From Serpula lacrymans var. lacrymans S7.9 (Eukaryota > Basidiomycota > Agaricomycetes > Boletales > Serpulaceae), in the NCBI RefSeq assembly GCF_000218685.1, contig NW_006763297.1, positions 1,764,249 to 1,828,248 on the forward strand: a DNA stretch of 64,000 nt, written 5' to 3'. The position numbers and the translations under genes were made by a program. Shown here piece after piece: positions 35,283 through 47,238 of the stretch. A model generated the notes under the pieces. The model ran no database searches, had not been told where the DNA came from, and was given only the letters and a program-made list of their open reading frames with translations. Position 1 is the first letter of the stretch. Every line of letters begins with the position of its first letter.

Positions 35283-36763
35283 ATGAGCTTGTTTAAACCT
35301 GCTCCCCCTCCCCCCACAAAATTGGGACGATACCGTGTGCTGGGTCCTCATGCTGGACTACATGTGTCACCACTTGCTCTAGGTGCTATGTCAATCGGTG
35401 AGAAATGGGAAAACTTAGGCATGGGTGCAATGGACAAGCAGTCGTCCATAAAACTGCTCGACGCGTTTTATGAGGCCGGAGGAAATTTCATTGACACGGC
35501 AAATAATTAGTAAACTGCACATTTATCCCCCTCTCATTCTGTATTTACACATAATCTTTGTTTTTCAGTCAAGACGAAAGCTCAGAAGAAACAATTGGCG
35601 AGTGGATGAACCAGCGGGGCATTCGTGACCAGCTTGTAATAGCTACAAAGGTCCGTGCTACCACTACATTATAGCATATATATATCGACTTGCTTCTTAG
35701 TACACTACGAACTTCAAGCGCGGCAATTCCAGTGTCAAACAGCAAGTAAACTATGTCGGCAACAACATTAAATCAATGCACATTAGTGTGGATGCTAGTC
35801 TCAAGAAATTGCAGACTTCCTATATCGACATACTCTACCTCCATTGGTGGGACTGGGATACTTCAGTCGAAGAAGTCATGAATGGGCTTCATAATTTAGT
35901 CGCGCAGGGCAAGGTATTGTACCTCGTCAGTACACTTTCTTTTTATGTAAGCAGTCAATCCAACCTCAGTACCATATCTAGGGCATCTCAGATACGCCTG
36001 CTTGGATTGTTTCGAAAGCTAATCAATATGCTCGAGATCACGGTAAGACTCCCTTTGTGATATATCAAGGCAAGTGGAGTATCTTGGAGCGGTCCTTTGA
36101 ACGCGATATTATTCCCATGGCGCGGTCTGAAGGTTGGTTTACGCATATATCCCATGTACTATATAATAACATATATATTCCACTGGAAGGCCTTGCTTTG
36201 GCTCCGTGGGGTGTCATTGGTGGAGGAAAGTTCCGTACAGACGAGGAAGAAGAACGCCGCCGCCAAACAGGCGAAAAGGGCAGAGCACTCTTATCCGATT
36301 GGCTACGCAACGACAACGAGAAGAAGATTTCCCAAGCTCTAGAGAAGGTTGCCAAGGAGGTTGGGACAGAGCATATTACTGCAGGTGGGCAATTTTTCAA
36401 CTTGCAATGTCAAGGACAAACTTATATGTCTTGTATAGTTGCTATTGCATATGTCATGCAAAAGACTACACATGTATTCCCTCTCATTGGTGGTCGTAAA
36501 GTCGAGCACTTGCAAGGTAATATCCAAGCGTTGGATATCTCTCTGAGTCCGGAGCAGATTCAATATTTGGAAAGTATTGTGCCTTTTGACCCTGGATTCC
36601 CTACTACTATGATCGTGAGTAACAGCACCTCCGCTTTGAGCTGCGGCACTTACTGATTTGATAAAAACAGGGAGATGGAACGTCGGGCAATAACCCGATG
36701 GTCAATTCTGTAGCTCACATCGATAAGCAGCCACTTCTTCAACCTATCCGTCCAACAAGATAG
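35283..36763 (+). CDS. Aryl-alcohol dehydrogenase (NADP+), aldo-keto reductase
   Basis: Seven exons (35283-35509, 35569-35650, 35701-35925, 35982-36132, 36190-36384, 36439-36614, 36671-36763) close in phase to 382 residues, the normal length for this family. The aldo-keto reductase catalytic tetrad is in place: Asp and Tyr in [10 protein letters not shown], Lys in ATKYT, His in LYLHWWDWD. Later motifs are [45 protein letters not shown] and [11 protein letters not shown]. The enzyme reduces aromatic aldehydes such as veratraldehyde to alcohols with NADPH in the cytosol, and in wood and litter fungi it is linked to metabolism of lignin-derived aromatics. No lignin-degrading peroxidase gene is nearby. 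One donor (GTCCGT after 35650) is weak but keeps phase. Confidence 0.95.
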
Positions 36764-37002
36764 TGAAAAGTAGGGAGATCGGTGTGAAAATATGGTCCGC
36801 TCGACGCTATGCCTACACTTGCGTGCCGTTAACAATTCCCAATGGGGCCCCTGCTGCTATAATCATCTTATGTCGCATGACTCCCTGAATGATTCGTAGA
36901 AGAGTATGATTGAAAAAAAATAACAAGGGCGATTTTCCGTTAATATTGTGCAAGCCATGAAAAGTAAATCGTGTTTATGTATACGTTCTTCGGGGATCTC
37001 TA
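36764..37002. other. Convergent 3' region
   Basis: 239 bp between two convergent genes; it probably holds both polyadenylation regions, including AT-rich runs near 36905-36945. Confidence 0.4.
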
Positions 37003-37875
37003 CTATGGCGCGAGTCTGTCGATTTTCCATCTGGGTTCATCGTCTGGTGATCCTTCGATCCGAAGATAGCGAACACGGTCATGTAGACGCGATGGTTTCC
37101 CAGACCAAAATTCGACTTCGCTGTAAACAGGGCTCAGTGCAAGTTAGACATCATAATACAGCTTTACATTATACCTGGGTATCACTCGCCAACCGCCCCA
37201 AAATTCTGGCAACGGGACAACGCCCTCCGTATCAGTCTCTCGAATACCGAAACGCATATGCATCTTTTCAACTCGGGCACGTAGATCGTCTTCGCCTACA
37301 ACGGTGCTTTGTTTGCTCGTCCATGCACCGACCTGGCTACCGAGTGGCCGACTATGAAAATACTCCTCGCTTTCTTCTCTGCTAACTTTTTCAACCTTCC
37401 CAAGAACTCTCACCTGGCGGTGCACCTCACGCCAGTAAAATACGAGAGCCGCATTCGGGTTTGCGATGAGTTCTTGCGACTTACGTGAGGTGTAGTTGGT
37501 GTAGAACACGAAGCCGCGATTGTCAAGTTGCTTGAAGAGAACGACGCGGGAAGACGGTATGCCCGATGGAGTTGCGGTGGAAAGGGACATGGCCTCTGGT
37601 TCATGCACAGTCTTGCGTGCCTCGGTGAACCAGAGGTGAAATTGTTCGAGTGGTGAAGGGTGCACACTGTGCGGCGAAAGGGTATCGAGGGTAACATATT
37701 GCTGGTGTTCATCTACCTTGAGCTTGGGATGAGCTTCGGGGGCAGGAACGATCTCGCTGGGTGCTGTCATGCTGCTGCTACTGCCAGTGACTCGGAAAGT
37801 CCTAGGTTTCGAGAATGTGTTGATGGGTGTTTTGACAAAAGGGCTGCGGAGTATGATAGCCCGGGACAAGGACAT
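37003..37875 (-). CDS. PDX3: Pyridoxamine/pyridoxine 5'-phosphate oxidase
   Basis: Two exons (37875-37175 and 37120-37003) close in phase to 272 residues. The flavin-oxidase fold is clear: [76 protein letters not shown], then across the intron [30 protein letters not shown] and a final WKIDRLAP. These cover the FMN- and PLP-binding motifs and the dimer-interface C-terminus. The enzyme oxidises pyridoxine or pyridoxamine phosphate to pyridoxal phosphate with FMN and oxygen. About 35 N-terminal residues are Arg/Lys/Ser-rich before a second in-frame Met (MTAPSEIV); this could be a mitochondrial leader or a longer leader than the true start. Confidence 0.95.
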
Positions 37876-40541
37876 ACGTCTGGGGAAATGAATGAGCCAG
37901 TTTTGTAGTTCACTTGTAGTCGGATCATCCGCCTTGCATGATTATGCCATGGAATCGGATCGATAAAGGGAAGAATGCGCTAACTCATCTTTGGCCACAT
38001 ACATCGGGGCTTGCCGCAGGCCAAATAGCTTGAAACAAAGGACAAATGCAGCTCAAACAAGGTCCTCAGGCTCTAGCAACATTTCATAAACGTCTTTTGC
38101 CTGACCACTATTGGTATCATGAAATATGCTGCTCAGGACCTTCCGTATTACCCGCCAGAAGGGTTGGCGCCCATTCCCTCCAACGAGCGGCCCTCAATTT
38201 CAAAGTCGCTGTGACTTTTTATTTGCTTGTCCACTGGCAATATCCCCAATACACACGACATAAGATTCGAAGGATATCTATGGGAGAACTTTGACAAAAT
38301 GCTGTTCAAAGCAACAGAGTCCAACGGTCCTGGATTTGCTGGTTAAATCCGACTATCTTTATATCGCTGGATGCTCTCAGGCTGTCGCAGCGTTGACGTT
38401 GACGGGACATCGACGTTGCATCAACATTGGTGAGAAAGGACGTTTACTATACAGTCGCTGTCTTTGCGGTACCGCACCTCGAATTGGGGTGCCCGTACTG
38501 CTCAAAACGTCGAGAGACTTTTTCTAACGCGCCCCAACCGATTATGACATGGACGTGAATTACGGATCACGTCCCAGGTGAGTGACGGATGATAGTCATT
38601 GGATACTATATCAAAGAGGAGCTACTCACTGAATTGAAAACACGTTGAGACAGAACAATAAGGCTTTCACCTTGAGCCAGAAGTTTTTGCAGGACGCACA
38701 TCTTGCGCACGTCACCCGCAGTGTTCTGTTGAATTGTATGTTACGTCCTTCCACGTGTCTACAACGAGGCGCACTATGACGGAAGCTGATCAATGGCTCG
38801 TTGGCGGAGTGGTATTGTTCGGATGGCCTCGGAATGCGTGCTAGTACGTCAAGAGAAAAACCTTAAGTTAGTTATCTGATGGATTACTTATTTTTGGTCA
38901 CTGATTGGATGGATATAGTAGTCTTCAGTATCGCTGCTAGTAGTCAAACCTTGTAATCGAGGCGCTCCTCACCAGCTGTGGGGACTTGGGGTACGTGCTT
39001 GGTCACCCTTTTACGTATTATCATCCCTTTGCGAAGCCTATTCTCTCGCCCCTGCCCCTTCAGGTCCGGGACTTTAGCAATCTGGTGTTAGAATCCTGTG
39101 CTCCTATCGCGCCCATTTTACAGAGGATGATGCAGTTGCTAGCGACAAGCGCAGCAGTGACTGGTGTAACTTAGCGCTATGTAGTGAGGTAAAGTGGTGC
39201 CTTATCTTGCATGTCTGTCTCCTTTAATTGCAATTGCAGTTCTCCAAAAATATAGCAGGGGATGGGTAAAATGCAGGGAAGCAATTATCTACTGTCGTTG
39301 GAGATATAGCGGGGACTTTACCGTTCAACATTCTGTGGCTTGATGGGTTGTCGAGCCTTCTTAATCGAGGCTGCGGAATTAATTTCTAGTGGTAGCTATC
39401 ACGGGGATATGGGCGTCTTTTCGATACCATGGCCTATTGTAGCAGTGGGTTCTATTTGGATTTTTCACTTTGCTGCAGAATATGAAGAGAACAGGGTTTT
39501 GAGGCTAAATGGTCAACCCTGGGAACGATAAGATCCGATAACAACGAAGGTCGACCACGGACCGCAAGTGGACCCCTTCTTACTGCATCGAGGAGCAACC
39601 CATCGAGCGCCACACTGGAAAAAAAAGTTTATGTGGCTTGTGATTCAGATTGCGAGTCGGCCGAGTGCGTATGGCAATCTGGTGTGCGAGTGGAAATAAC
39701 CTGTCAAGCACGTCAAGTGTATGGATGGTTGATATTCGAGTTGGTGCCTGTTTACTGTTTTTGCTCGAAGATAGTGGCTGACGTTCACGCTGACAGGACG
39801 ACATAGATAGGCAAGGAACAGGCATAGTTAATAACCGGGAAGAGACCGCACGTTTCTGGAGGTGATCCATACGTACGTAAATCATGAAGGATGCAATATC
39901 ACAAGGGCGCGGATGCTTGAAGAAAATGAATAGTGGGGATACGTTCTACCGAATTGTCCGGACTTTTATTCATTATCACCACGGAGGATCAACAACATAA
40001 TTGCAGAGGATGTGGCCAGACTCTATTACAGTTGAGTGACCATCACCGCTGGGTAAGGGCCCTTAATGTTTGCATATTTTTGCGTTTTCAGGGGATAAAA
40101 ATACGAGGGAACATATGCCCTGATGACACAGAAAATAACACAATATGATATGATATGATAAGCTGTGAAAATAAGCAGTGTGTCTTCCCTTGACACACGC
40201 ACTGCATATGGGGGCTGGCTGAGAGAAAGTGTTTTTTGAGTCTAAGGAGTGCGCGGGCTGAGTGTGCTGTATAATTAAGTAATAGCTTAAGCTTCAATAC
40301 CTTCCTATCTGAGGAAGACTTCGATGGAAACAAGCCGAGAAAGGAGAAGTGCGGCCATGTGCGTGTTCGGCATGACGGCATCGGGCTCAACCGAGGTAAA
40401 TCTGAGATTTGTGTGTTTGGCTGCGATATCCCAAAATAATAAGTAATATCCTGCATATTACTGTCCCTTTACTGTATTCTCGTCAACGCTCCTGTATTCT
40501 CCTCTCTCCTCCACGCCAGCGCTACAAGCGCACTTCCATCC
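37876..40541. other. 2.7 kb gene-poor stretch
   Basis: Short ORFs only, none with a domain. A 82-codon frame at 38046-38294 has a hydrophobic stretch ending QYPQYTRHKIRR, vaguely like a CAAX-protease motif, without support around it. A TGATA microsatellite lies near 40144-40160. Confidence 0.4.
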
Positions 40542-43500
40542 ATGCATTCAATATCTGACCTTACCACTTATTGCAGAAAAACTGGGGGCGATGTTCCAGC
40601 AAAACTTGTCGTATGTCTACACCACTTGTCACGTCATTCGTCCGCTGACTTGCCTGTATCGAAAGGGCGCCTCGACCACCGTTGTCGGTTCAAAAATGTA
40701 TCTTTTCGTGAGTGCACGCGTTCTTTCCTCGCCAAAACGTCTCAAGTCAGAACATGCATCGTGCATAGGGCGGTCGTCTAGTCACAGAACGACGTATGGT
40801 CTCTGACCTGTACGTCTTCGACCTCGAATCCTTTGTTTGGGAGAAAATACCTCAATTTACCGACGACGACATACCTGCAGCACGTTATTTCCATTGTGCT
40901 GAAACTTGTACGTCTTTCAGTCCCTTCACTCGTTTCCCACCAACCTCGTGCGCCTCGTCTTCCAGGGAACAACCAACTGATCATATTCGGTGGTATGGGT
41001 AACACTCCAAATTCAAACAACCCAGAAGACCTTTGCGTACTGAACGACGTTCGTTTTCTCGACCTATCCACCATGCACTGGCTGCCTGCGTCATACTCAA
41101 ACGGAGCAACTTCGGATTCCAACGCGGAGGGTCTAGTACCTAAACCACGATATGCACACCTGTCATCCATCACTGCAGATCGCATGTTCATAATTGGTGG
41201 CCAAGATCTATCAAATATCTGGCTGGATGATGTATATGTCTATGATCTATTAGGCAAAGCTTGGGTGGAGCATCGTGATTTCCCTCATCATTGTGGCACT
41301 TACCGCAGTGTTGCTGTATCAGCCGACCTACGTGTACGCTTGCCTCGAGATGAAATACGTGCTTCGGACTCGACGTCAACATTAGGGCCTCCTGGCACCC
41401 GCTTCAAGGCTGACAAAATACCATCATCTTCACAAGAATTTACATCATCTGAATCTCTCGTCCATCTTCCCTATTCTACATTACCCACTGACGACTATCC
41501 AAATGATATCTACCTGTACAGTAACTACAACGTAAGTTCCTCTCAATCTCATTTCATTTTTGCGTTCGGGCTTCTTATGACATGTGCTACAAGTTCACCG
41601 ATGTCAAACGCGAACTCGAGGTGTTTTCGCCACTCCCTGACACCGACTTTACGATCATCGAACGCTCCACAGCAATGTCAGGAACTTCATTCCCCCCCGG
41701 CCTTCGCTTCCCGTCTGGTGCTATCCTGGGCACTCATTTCATCATAGCAGGCACATACATTGCCCACAGTTATCAATCTTATTCCATATGGGCGCTTGAC
41801 CTCCAAACCATGATTTGGTCGCGGATCGATCCTGGAAGTGCCGTGGCCACGGGATCGTGGTTTCGAGCTTGCTTGTGGGCGGAGGCGAACAAGTTCTTAA
41901 TCTTTGGAAATCGCAATGGCAATTTGGTAGAAGATTATAATCGTCGTCTTCTCAGCTGGGATCATGTGGCAGTCATTGACCTCGAGGCATTCGGGATTTA
42001 CCAGCCTCCGCAACTGCAATTGGATATCCCGATGCAGGAGTTTGGTCTATCAGCACTGGAGGAGGGCGTTCTGACCGATTTCGAGATTGTTTGCGATGAT
42101 GGACGCAAGGTCAAATGTTCAAGGAAAACTCTTGAAGAGAGGTGGCCATGGTTTAAGGATCAGCGGCTGAAGTTTTTGGAGCGAGCTCAGCAAGCGATTG
42201 AGATCATGCCGTCGTCCTCTATGGATGTAGGACTTCCTGAGCTCCCAGGTTCCGTGGAACCCGCAGATTCTCGACCAGACCCTCGGCTTACTCCTCGATC
42301 CTTCAACTTATCAGAGCCATATCCCATTACTCTTGCGCTACTGCAGTATTTCTATTCGATGGCCCTCATCACACCTTTGCAACATGCACCCGCGGTGTTG
42401 AGCCAGCTATTAGTGCTCTCAAGTACTTATAGGATTACGCACTTGGAATCCTTAGTAAAACATGCGATGCATCGTGCGCTTTCGAATTCCACCTCTGTCG
42501 GCGTTTATGAGGTGGCAACTCTGTGCAGTTGTCGCAGCCTGCAGATTCGGTAGGTTTGGAAAATTTGATTCGTAAAAGCCTTCTCTTATATTTTCGTCTT
42601 GAAACAGAGCTCTCAAAACAGTAATGGTGAATAGCGTGGCATCCATCTTTGCTTATAGGTATAGACGTAGCTGATGTGCTTTTTTTATAGTCCTACAGCC
42701 AGAAAAGGACCGGTCGCTCTCGCACTGATAGTAAGAATGGAGGCAGTGGTCGTAATGACCCTAGTGATGGGGAGGGCCAAGGTCGCTCGGGTGATGGTGT
42801 CTCCCCCACTGTTCGCTCGAGAGGAGCTTCAGACGCTAAATTTCCTAGTCCTTCTGAGCAGAACAGTGCAGGAACGTCTTCCATTAGAGGGTACACAGCG
42901 AACCTCAGTAAGTAACTGAGTACATGTAGTTCTTGAGATCGTGGGTAAAATTATAGTTTTTCTGATTTTTCCTGTGATCGACATGTCACAGATATTCTCA
43001 CTGATGGAGCATCATATCAAATATCGGCAAATTCCGTGGTCAAGGCTTCTCAATTCAAGCGTTCATCTCATAAACCTACGCTCTCTGGCAGCAGCACTTT
43101 GAAGCCTGCTCGAAGATCAGCCATGTCGTACCACAGCAGGTCCTTCAGCGCTGTCTCCGATTCCACAGACCATGAAATCTGTGCATTCGCAGACCTTTTA
43201 TCTCCTCATGTTTCCAACTCGCGCAGTTTCGGCCAGGAGCAGGAGGAGATAGGCGTTGCCCTTGACGAGCAATATGACGAGTTCCTTCAGAACTCCCCAT
43301 ATCGCGTCGGTAAGGCAGCGACGGGTGCTTATCTACTGGTCACGCACGAGGAACCGTCATCTCTTGCATATACATCATCACAATCCCACTCTCCTTTATC
43401 GAACGTCAATTCCTTTCACTCAGAATCAGAGTATGAGCCATCATCAGATGACGCATACGCTCAACACCCTTACATTCCTTCGTACACAAGCTATCCATCG

Positions 43501-44343
43501 TTTCATTTACCTCGCTCTCGAACTCGTACAAGGACTCAATCAAGTCCGGGCCAGATGAATGCCAGCGACAGCGACACGCCATCACTTTCTTCCTCGACCA
43601 CCTCCTTCAGCTCCCTGAGTAGCACTTCACGCTATGCCACATCTCCACCCATAAGTCCATTAAGGACCCCAGTCGACCATGCTCCATCAAGTGGTCAGTA
43701 CCTCACCATAATAGAGGAACCGCTGGTCGAGGATCAGGAGTATAACCGGCGTCTCTCTCAAAATTCAGGGAGCATCATATTTGCCCCAATGGAGTTTGCG
43801 CCCCCTCCTCCCGAATTACAGCCGAGCGCCAAACCCAAAGAGACACCACGGACGAAATCACGTCCCGCCAACATTGACAGCTTGAGGCTGAACGTGGTAA
43901 ATTCCAATTACATCAGTCAAACCAGCAGATCAGCTTCGGCATCCTCCTTGGGCGTCACATCCCCCTCGGCACAGTCATATAAGACTCTCTCGAGTCCTCG
44001 CGCGCCCAGTAGTCTTTCATTTGGCCGTATGTTATCGGGGGGTTCATCAAAATCCAAAACTGTACCACCGCTGGTGGAGATACGTCCATCATCACCGACG
44101 AGCGTTGCTACGATACGTAAAGAGACTCAGCGGGAGGAGAAAATGCGCAAGGCTGATGAGAAGCAGAAAAAGAAGGCAGAGGCGAAAGCTCGAACAGAAC
44201 GCTTGGCTGCTGATTTGAAAGAAAAACAAAAGCGAAAGGCTACTGCTCATGATAGGCAGTCTGTGCACTCCAACAGATCCGGGGACCGCAGACAAGCATG
44301 GGACAGTGACGCATGCATGTTCGGTGGGCTGGGGGCGCTGTAA
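40542..44343 (+). CDS. Kelch-repeat/BTB protein, Ral2-like
   Basis: Eight exons (40542-40610, 40666-40707, 40769-40907, 40966-41531, 41594-42549, 42608-42626, 42691-42907, 42992-44343) close in phase to 1119 residues; one is only 19 bp. Kelch blades open the protein: YLFGGRLVTERRMVSDLYVF, LIIFGGMG, LNDVRFLDLSTMHW, FIIGGQDLSNIWLDDVYVYDL, and a later WALDLQTMIWSRI. A BTB-like fold follows (VLTDFEIVCDDGRKVKCSRK, ITLALLQYFYSMALITPL, LVLSSTYRITHLESLVKHAM). The last 500 residues are Ser-rich with a Lys/Glu coiled segment near the end. S. pombe Ral2 has this Kelch plus BTB plan and acts in Ras-dependent cell shape and mating, so a Ras-pathway scaffold is a reasonable inference. An upstream first exon cannot be excluded. 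Confidence 0.85.
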
Positions 44344-44767
44344 TGCTGTATTATCTCTTTTATCTATTTGTTTTATGCTGTTGTTGTTTCATTAACTCAT
44401 GTCGTTGGATTAGATTGACGCTCATTGTATTGATCTGTGTTATTGTAGATATTTTTCGGGGTATATTACGCATCATCTTGACATCTATTTGTCCCTTATT
44501 TTTTGCTTATTTCTGGTTCGTGTTGGGACCACCCTATAGGAGTAGTTGTTACTGTAGACACACATATTTATTAGTCGAACCTGATTTAAACTTCCTCTAC
44601 CGAGAATTAAATTTTAGAAGCGAGAGCAATAAAAGGTGTCTAGGACTCGAGTACAGCAATTCCAGAATACGACTAGGTCCATGGACTGAAGAATTAGGTT
44701 ATCTGTCACAACGATTATACTACCGACGACCTATGAAACAACCTGGTTTCTCATGAGAAGGAATGTA
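44344..44767. other. Convergent 3' region
   Basis: Between the convergent Kelch and RING genes. T-rich sequence after 44343 is probably the Kelch-gene 3' UTR. A 147-codon frame starting at 44313 overlaps the end of the Kelch gene and has no features. Confidence 0.4.
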
Positions 44768-46833
44768 TCATATACCTCTATCCAACATGTCATTGATATT
44801 CTGGGAAGACGTAGCAGATCGATAATCGGAAGATGTATCAACGACCGAGGGCACAAGAGGCATTGTCGTTGCAAACGAGGCCCGAGCTGGGTCTCCCGGG
44901 AGGTTGTTGATGGATTGTGGCGGGTCAGAGGGTATGGGGAAAGCATCTTCGCCAAACGGAACAGGGGGCATTGGATCAGGTTGAGGTGATGCGAATATGT
45001 GATTAACTATCGCAACAGTTAGTCGAAGAAGACAAAATGTCATACAATAAATAATAACATACATTCTCTTGCGTGGGCTTTAGAAAGTAAGTAATATGTC
45101 AATAAAATGTTGTCGTAGAAGGTAATGAACACTGACCTAGATCTTTCTGCCGAGTGCACGTTTCACCATCAGCACAATCAGGCCTCTTTGTAACGGTTTC
45201 CTCCAGGAAACCCTTTTGCCGCTCCCTCACCCACCACCCCTTGATACCCCAAAGCAGAATTTCCGCAGCACACAACCTACAAATTTTGCTTCGAGGGGCG
45301 TCTGGATTAGGGTCGACACCTGCAGCCACGCTGTGGACGTCAACAAACAAATCGAGCTCGAAGAGAGGCTTGAACCCATCAGGTTGAGACTGGAAATGTG
45401 CAACAATCTATCAAGGGATAGTAAGGAGATGTCCGTTGCAGAAAGTAGAAAACGCTAACCTCGCGGTAAATGTGCCTCGGAGTCAGACGCTGAGCCGTAA
45501 GATAATCGAGCATAATTTCAACTTCGACATTATTGCTAACAAAGCATTCGTAAACCTCAGCGGACTGGATGAGGTCACTGATGTCGGTCAGATTATGAGG
45601 ATGTTGAGATATCAATGGAGCCGCTAGGCATCGCCCTTGTACACCAATGCCACAGAATGATACTTGACAGAAGTCGCATTTCGACGTGTTCGGAGCGCTT
45701 GAAGCAAGAAGGTTCTCGCTACATACACATCATGCATCAATTGAGTGCATATATCACGCAAAAGTACGGCGGCTTTACCAGTTTCCGCAATATACGTGGC
45801 CAGGAGGTGTACCGTCATCCAGATGCCATGCATGATCGGGGTCAGTATTGGGATCTACGATGGGCTGAGGGCATCTCCACCCAAAAGGATTACCGGGAAG
45901 ACAGTGAGGGCAAGGACGAGCGTATTCCCCATTCTGATTGAAATTCGGTTCAGGTGACACTTCTCTTGGGGTCGGAATCTAATAGAAAAGATAGATGAGA
46001 TTTCACTCCTTCTTCAAAGTGCACGGAACCGGAACGCGACCTACCCTCATCGGCGTCCCGCCTTTATAAATCTCATCCGCCTGCATCCGTTCTCTTTCTG
46101 TTCGCGCCTTGGAAGGATCTGCACGCAAAAGCACATCGATAATGGATTGTAAGGGCCGCGATGGTATTACAGATGTTGAGATACCACGACACGCAGGACA
46201 GTTCGTCCCGCCATTCTGCGCCATAAGCATGTCAGTAATGTACAATGCGAATCGCAGAGAATATGTGGTTGGCATGTCATGATCCGATGTCGTCGCTAGA
46301 ACGAACTCATAATCTTTCTTTTCGTGGCATATTCATTGGACCGACTAGGACAAACGCCATTGCAAGGAAAGCGAAGGAGAGCATCCAACAGCGATCTGAA
46401 CCTGCCCATGCACGAAAGGTATGGCAGACTTACCCGGATCCAAAGCATACAACAACTACATTTCATGTCAGCCAGAACCATGGAGATAGGCTGCATATAC
46501 GTACCTGCCACAGAAGAAATGTTGACAAGGTGATACAACAACTGGCCGATAACAAAGCTCTGAACAACATCCGCATTGCAGCTCTTGTGCAAGATCGTCC
46601 GCAAGAGTTTCGTATGGCGAAAAAGATTTATCGCCAGACAGGGTATCATCTGCATCAATATCCACATCTTCCTTGAACCTCTTCCTGCTGCTGACAACTT
46701 CGTCACCCAGCCCTTCGAAGGAGGGCGATGGGCCTCGCTTGAGGGTAACTGAGGCGTTGTCGGGGCGCGACATGAGCAGTCCCATAGGCGATTGTGGAAG
46801 ATTATAAACGTTTATAATGTTGTCTTCCGACAT
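44768..46833 (-). CDS. CHFR-like RING-type E3 ubiquitin ligase
   Basis: Eight exons (46833-46505, 46455-46434, 46215-46045, 45978-45779, 45718-45460, 45407-45137, 45077-45063, 45006-44768) close in phase to 501 residues. A C3HC4 RING finger (LQCGCCSELCYRPVV, CQHFFCG, CCMLWIR, NCPACR) is split over three exons, one of 22 bp. A second Cys-rich region follows (RPCPHCLPGNPFGWRC, VYCGNC, CDFCQVSFCG), then IMLDYLTAQRLTPRHIYRE and KICRLCAAEILLWGI. This layout recalls the RING plus C-terminal cysteine-rich half of CHFR, a mitotic checkpoint E3 ligase; the N-terminal FHA domain of animal CHFR is absent. The protein probably transfers ubiquitin in the nucleus. Exon 7 is a 15 bp microexon. Confidence 0.85.
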
Positions 46834-47238
46834 TAGTGGCTCAAAGCAAGGAGATATACGTATGAATGCGTGCCAATTGTCAAAAGATGATTGTGGTTCA
46901 GGAATAAGATTGACCTAACCCAACGAGCAGCCACACATCCAGATTAGGATGGCTGATATATAGAGTTCGGGTCATGTCCCATAATTGCCAGTATGGCCAG
47001 CGTGTAATCACAAGTCTATGTCAGTAATAAAGGAAAAGAAGCCCTTCCAAGTCCTCGAAGCTACATAAAAGTAATGCTACTGTGTGTGGGTTACACTAAT
47101 ACCCTCAAGAAAGGAGAACAAGCGATACAGTGGCTACGTCCGTAAAAACAAAAATAGTATTTGTGACAATGACTACTGGATGAAACCCAGGAACGATGCA
47201 GTGAAAATATTTAGCGAACCCATAAACTCCATAGATTT
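46834..47238. other. Spacer between two minus-strand genes
   Basis: Promoter side of the RING gene and 3' flank of the Zn2Cys6 gene; no ORF with features. Confidence 0.35.

Noticed and set aside
38046..38294. Frame with QYPQYTRHKIRR resembling a segment of a CAAX-type zinc metalloprotease (Ste24)
   Set aside because: Only a few residues match, no HExxH motif or neighbouring exon was found, and the following frames are closed.
44313..44756. 147-codon plus frame with Cys- and Leu-rich hydrophobic stretches
   Set aside because: Overlaps the end of the Kelch gene in another frame and continues into its T-rich 3' region, which produces hydrophobic residues by composition.
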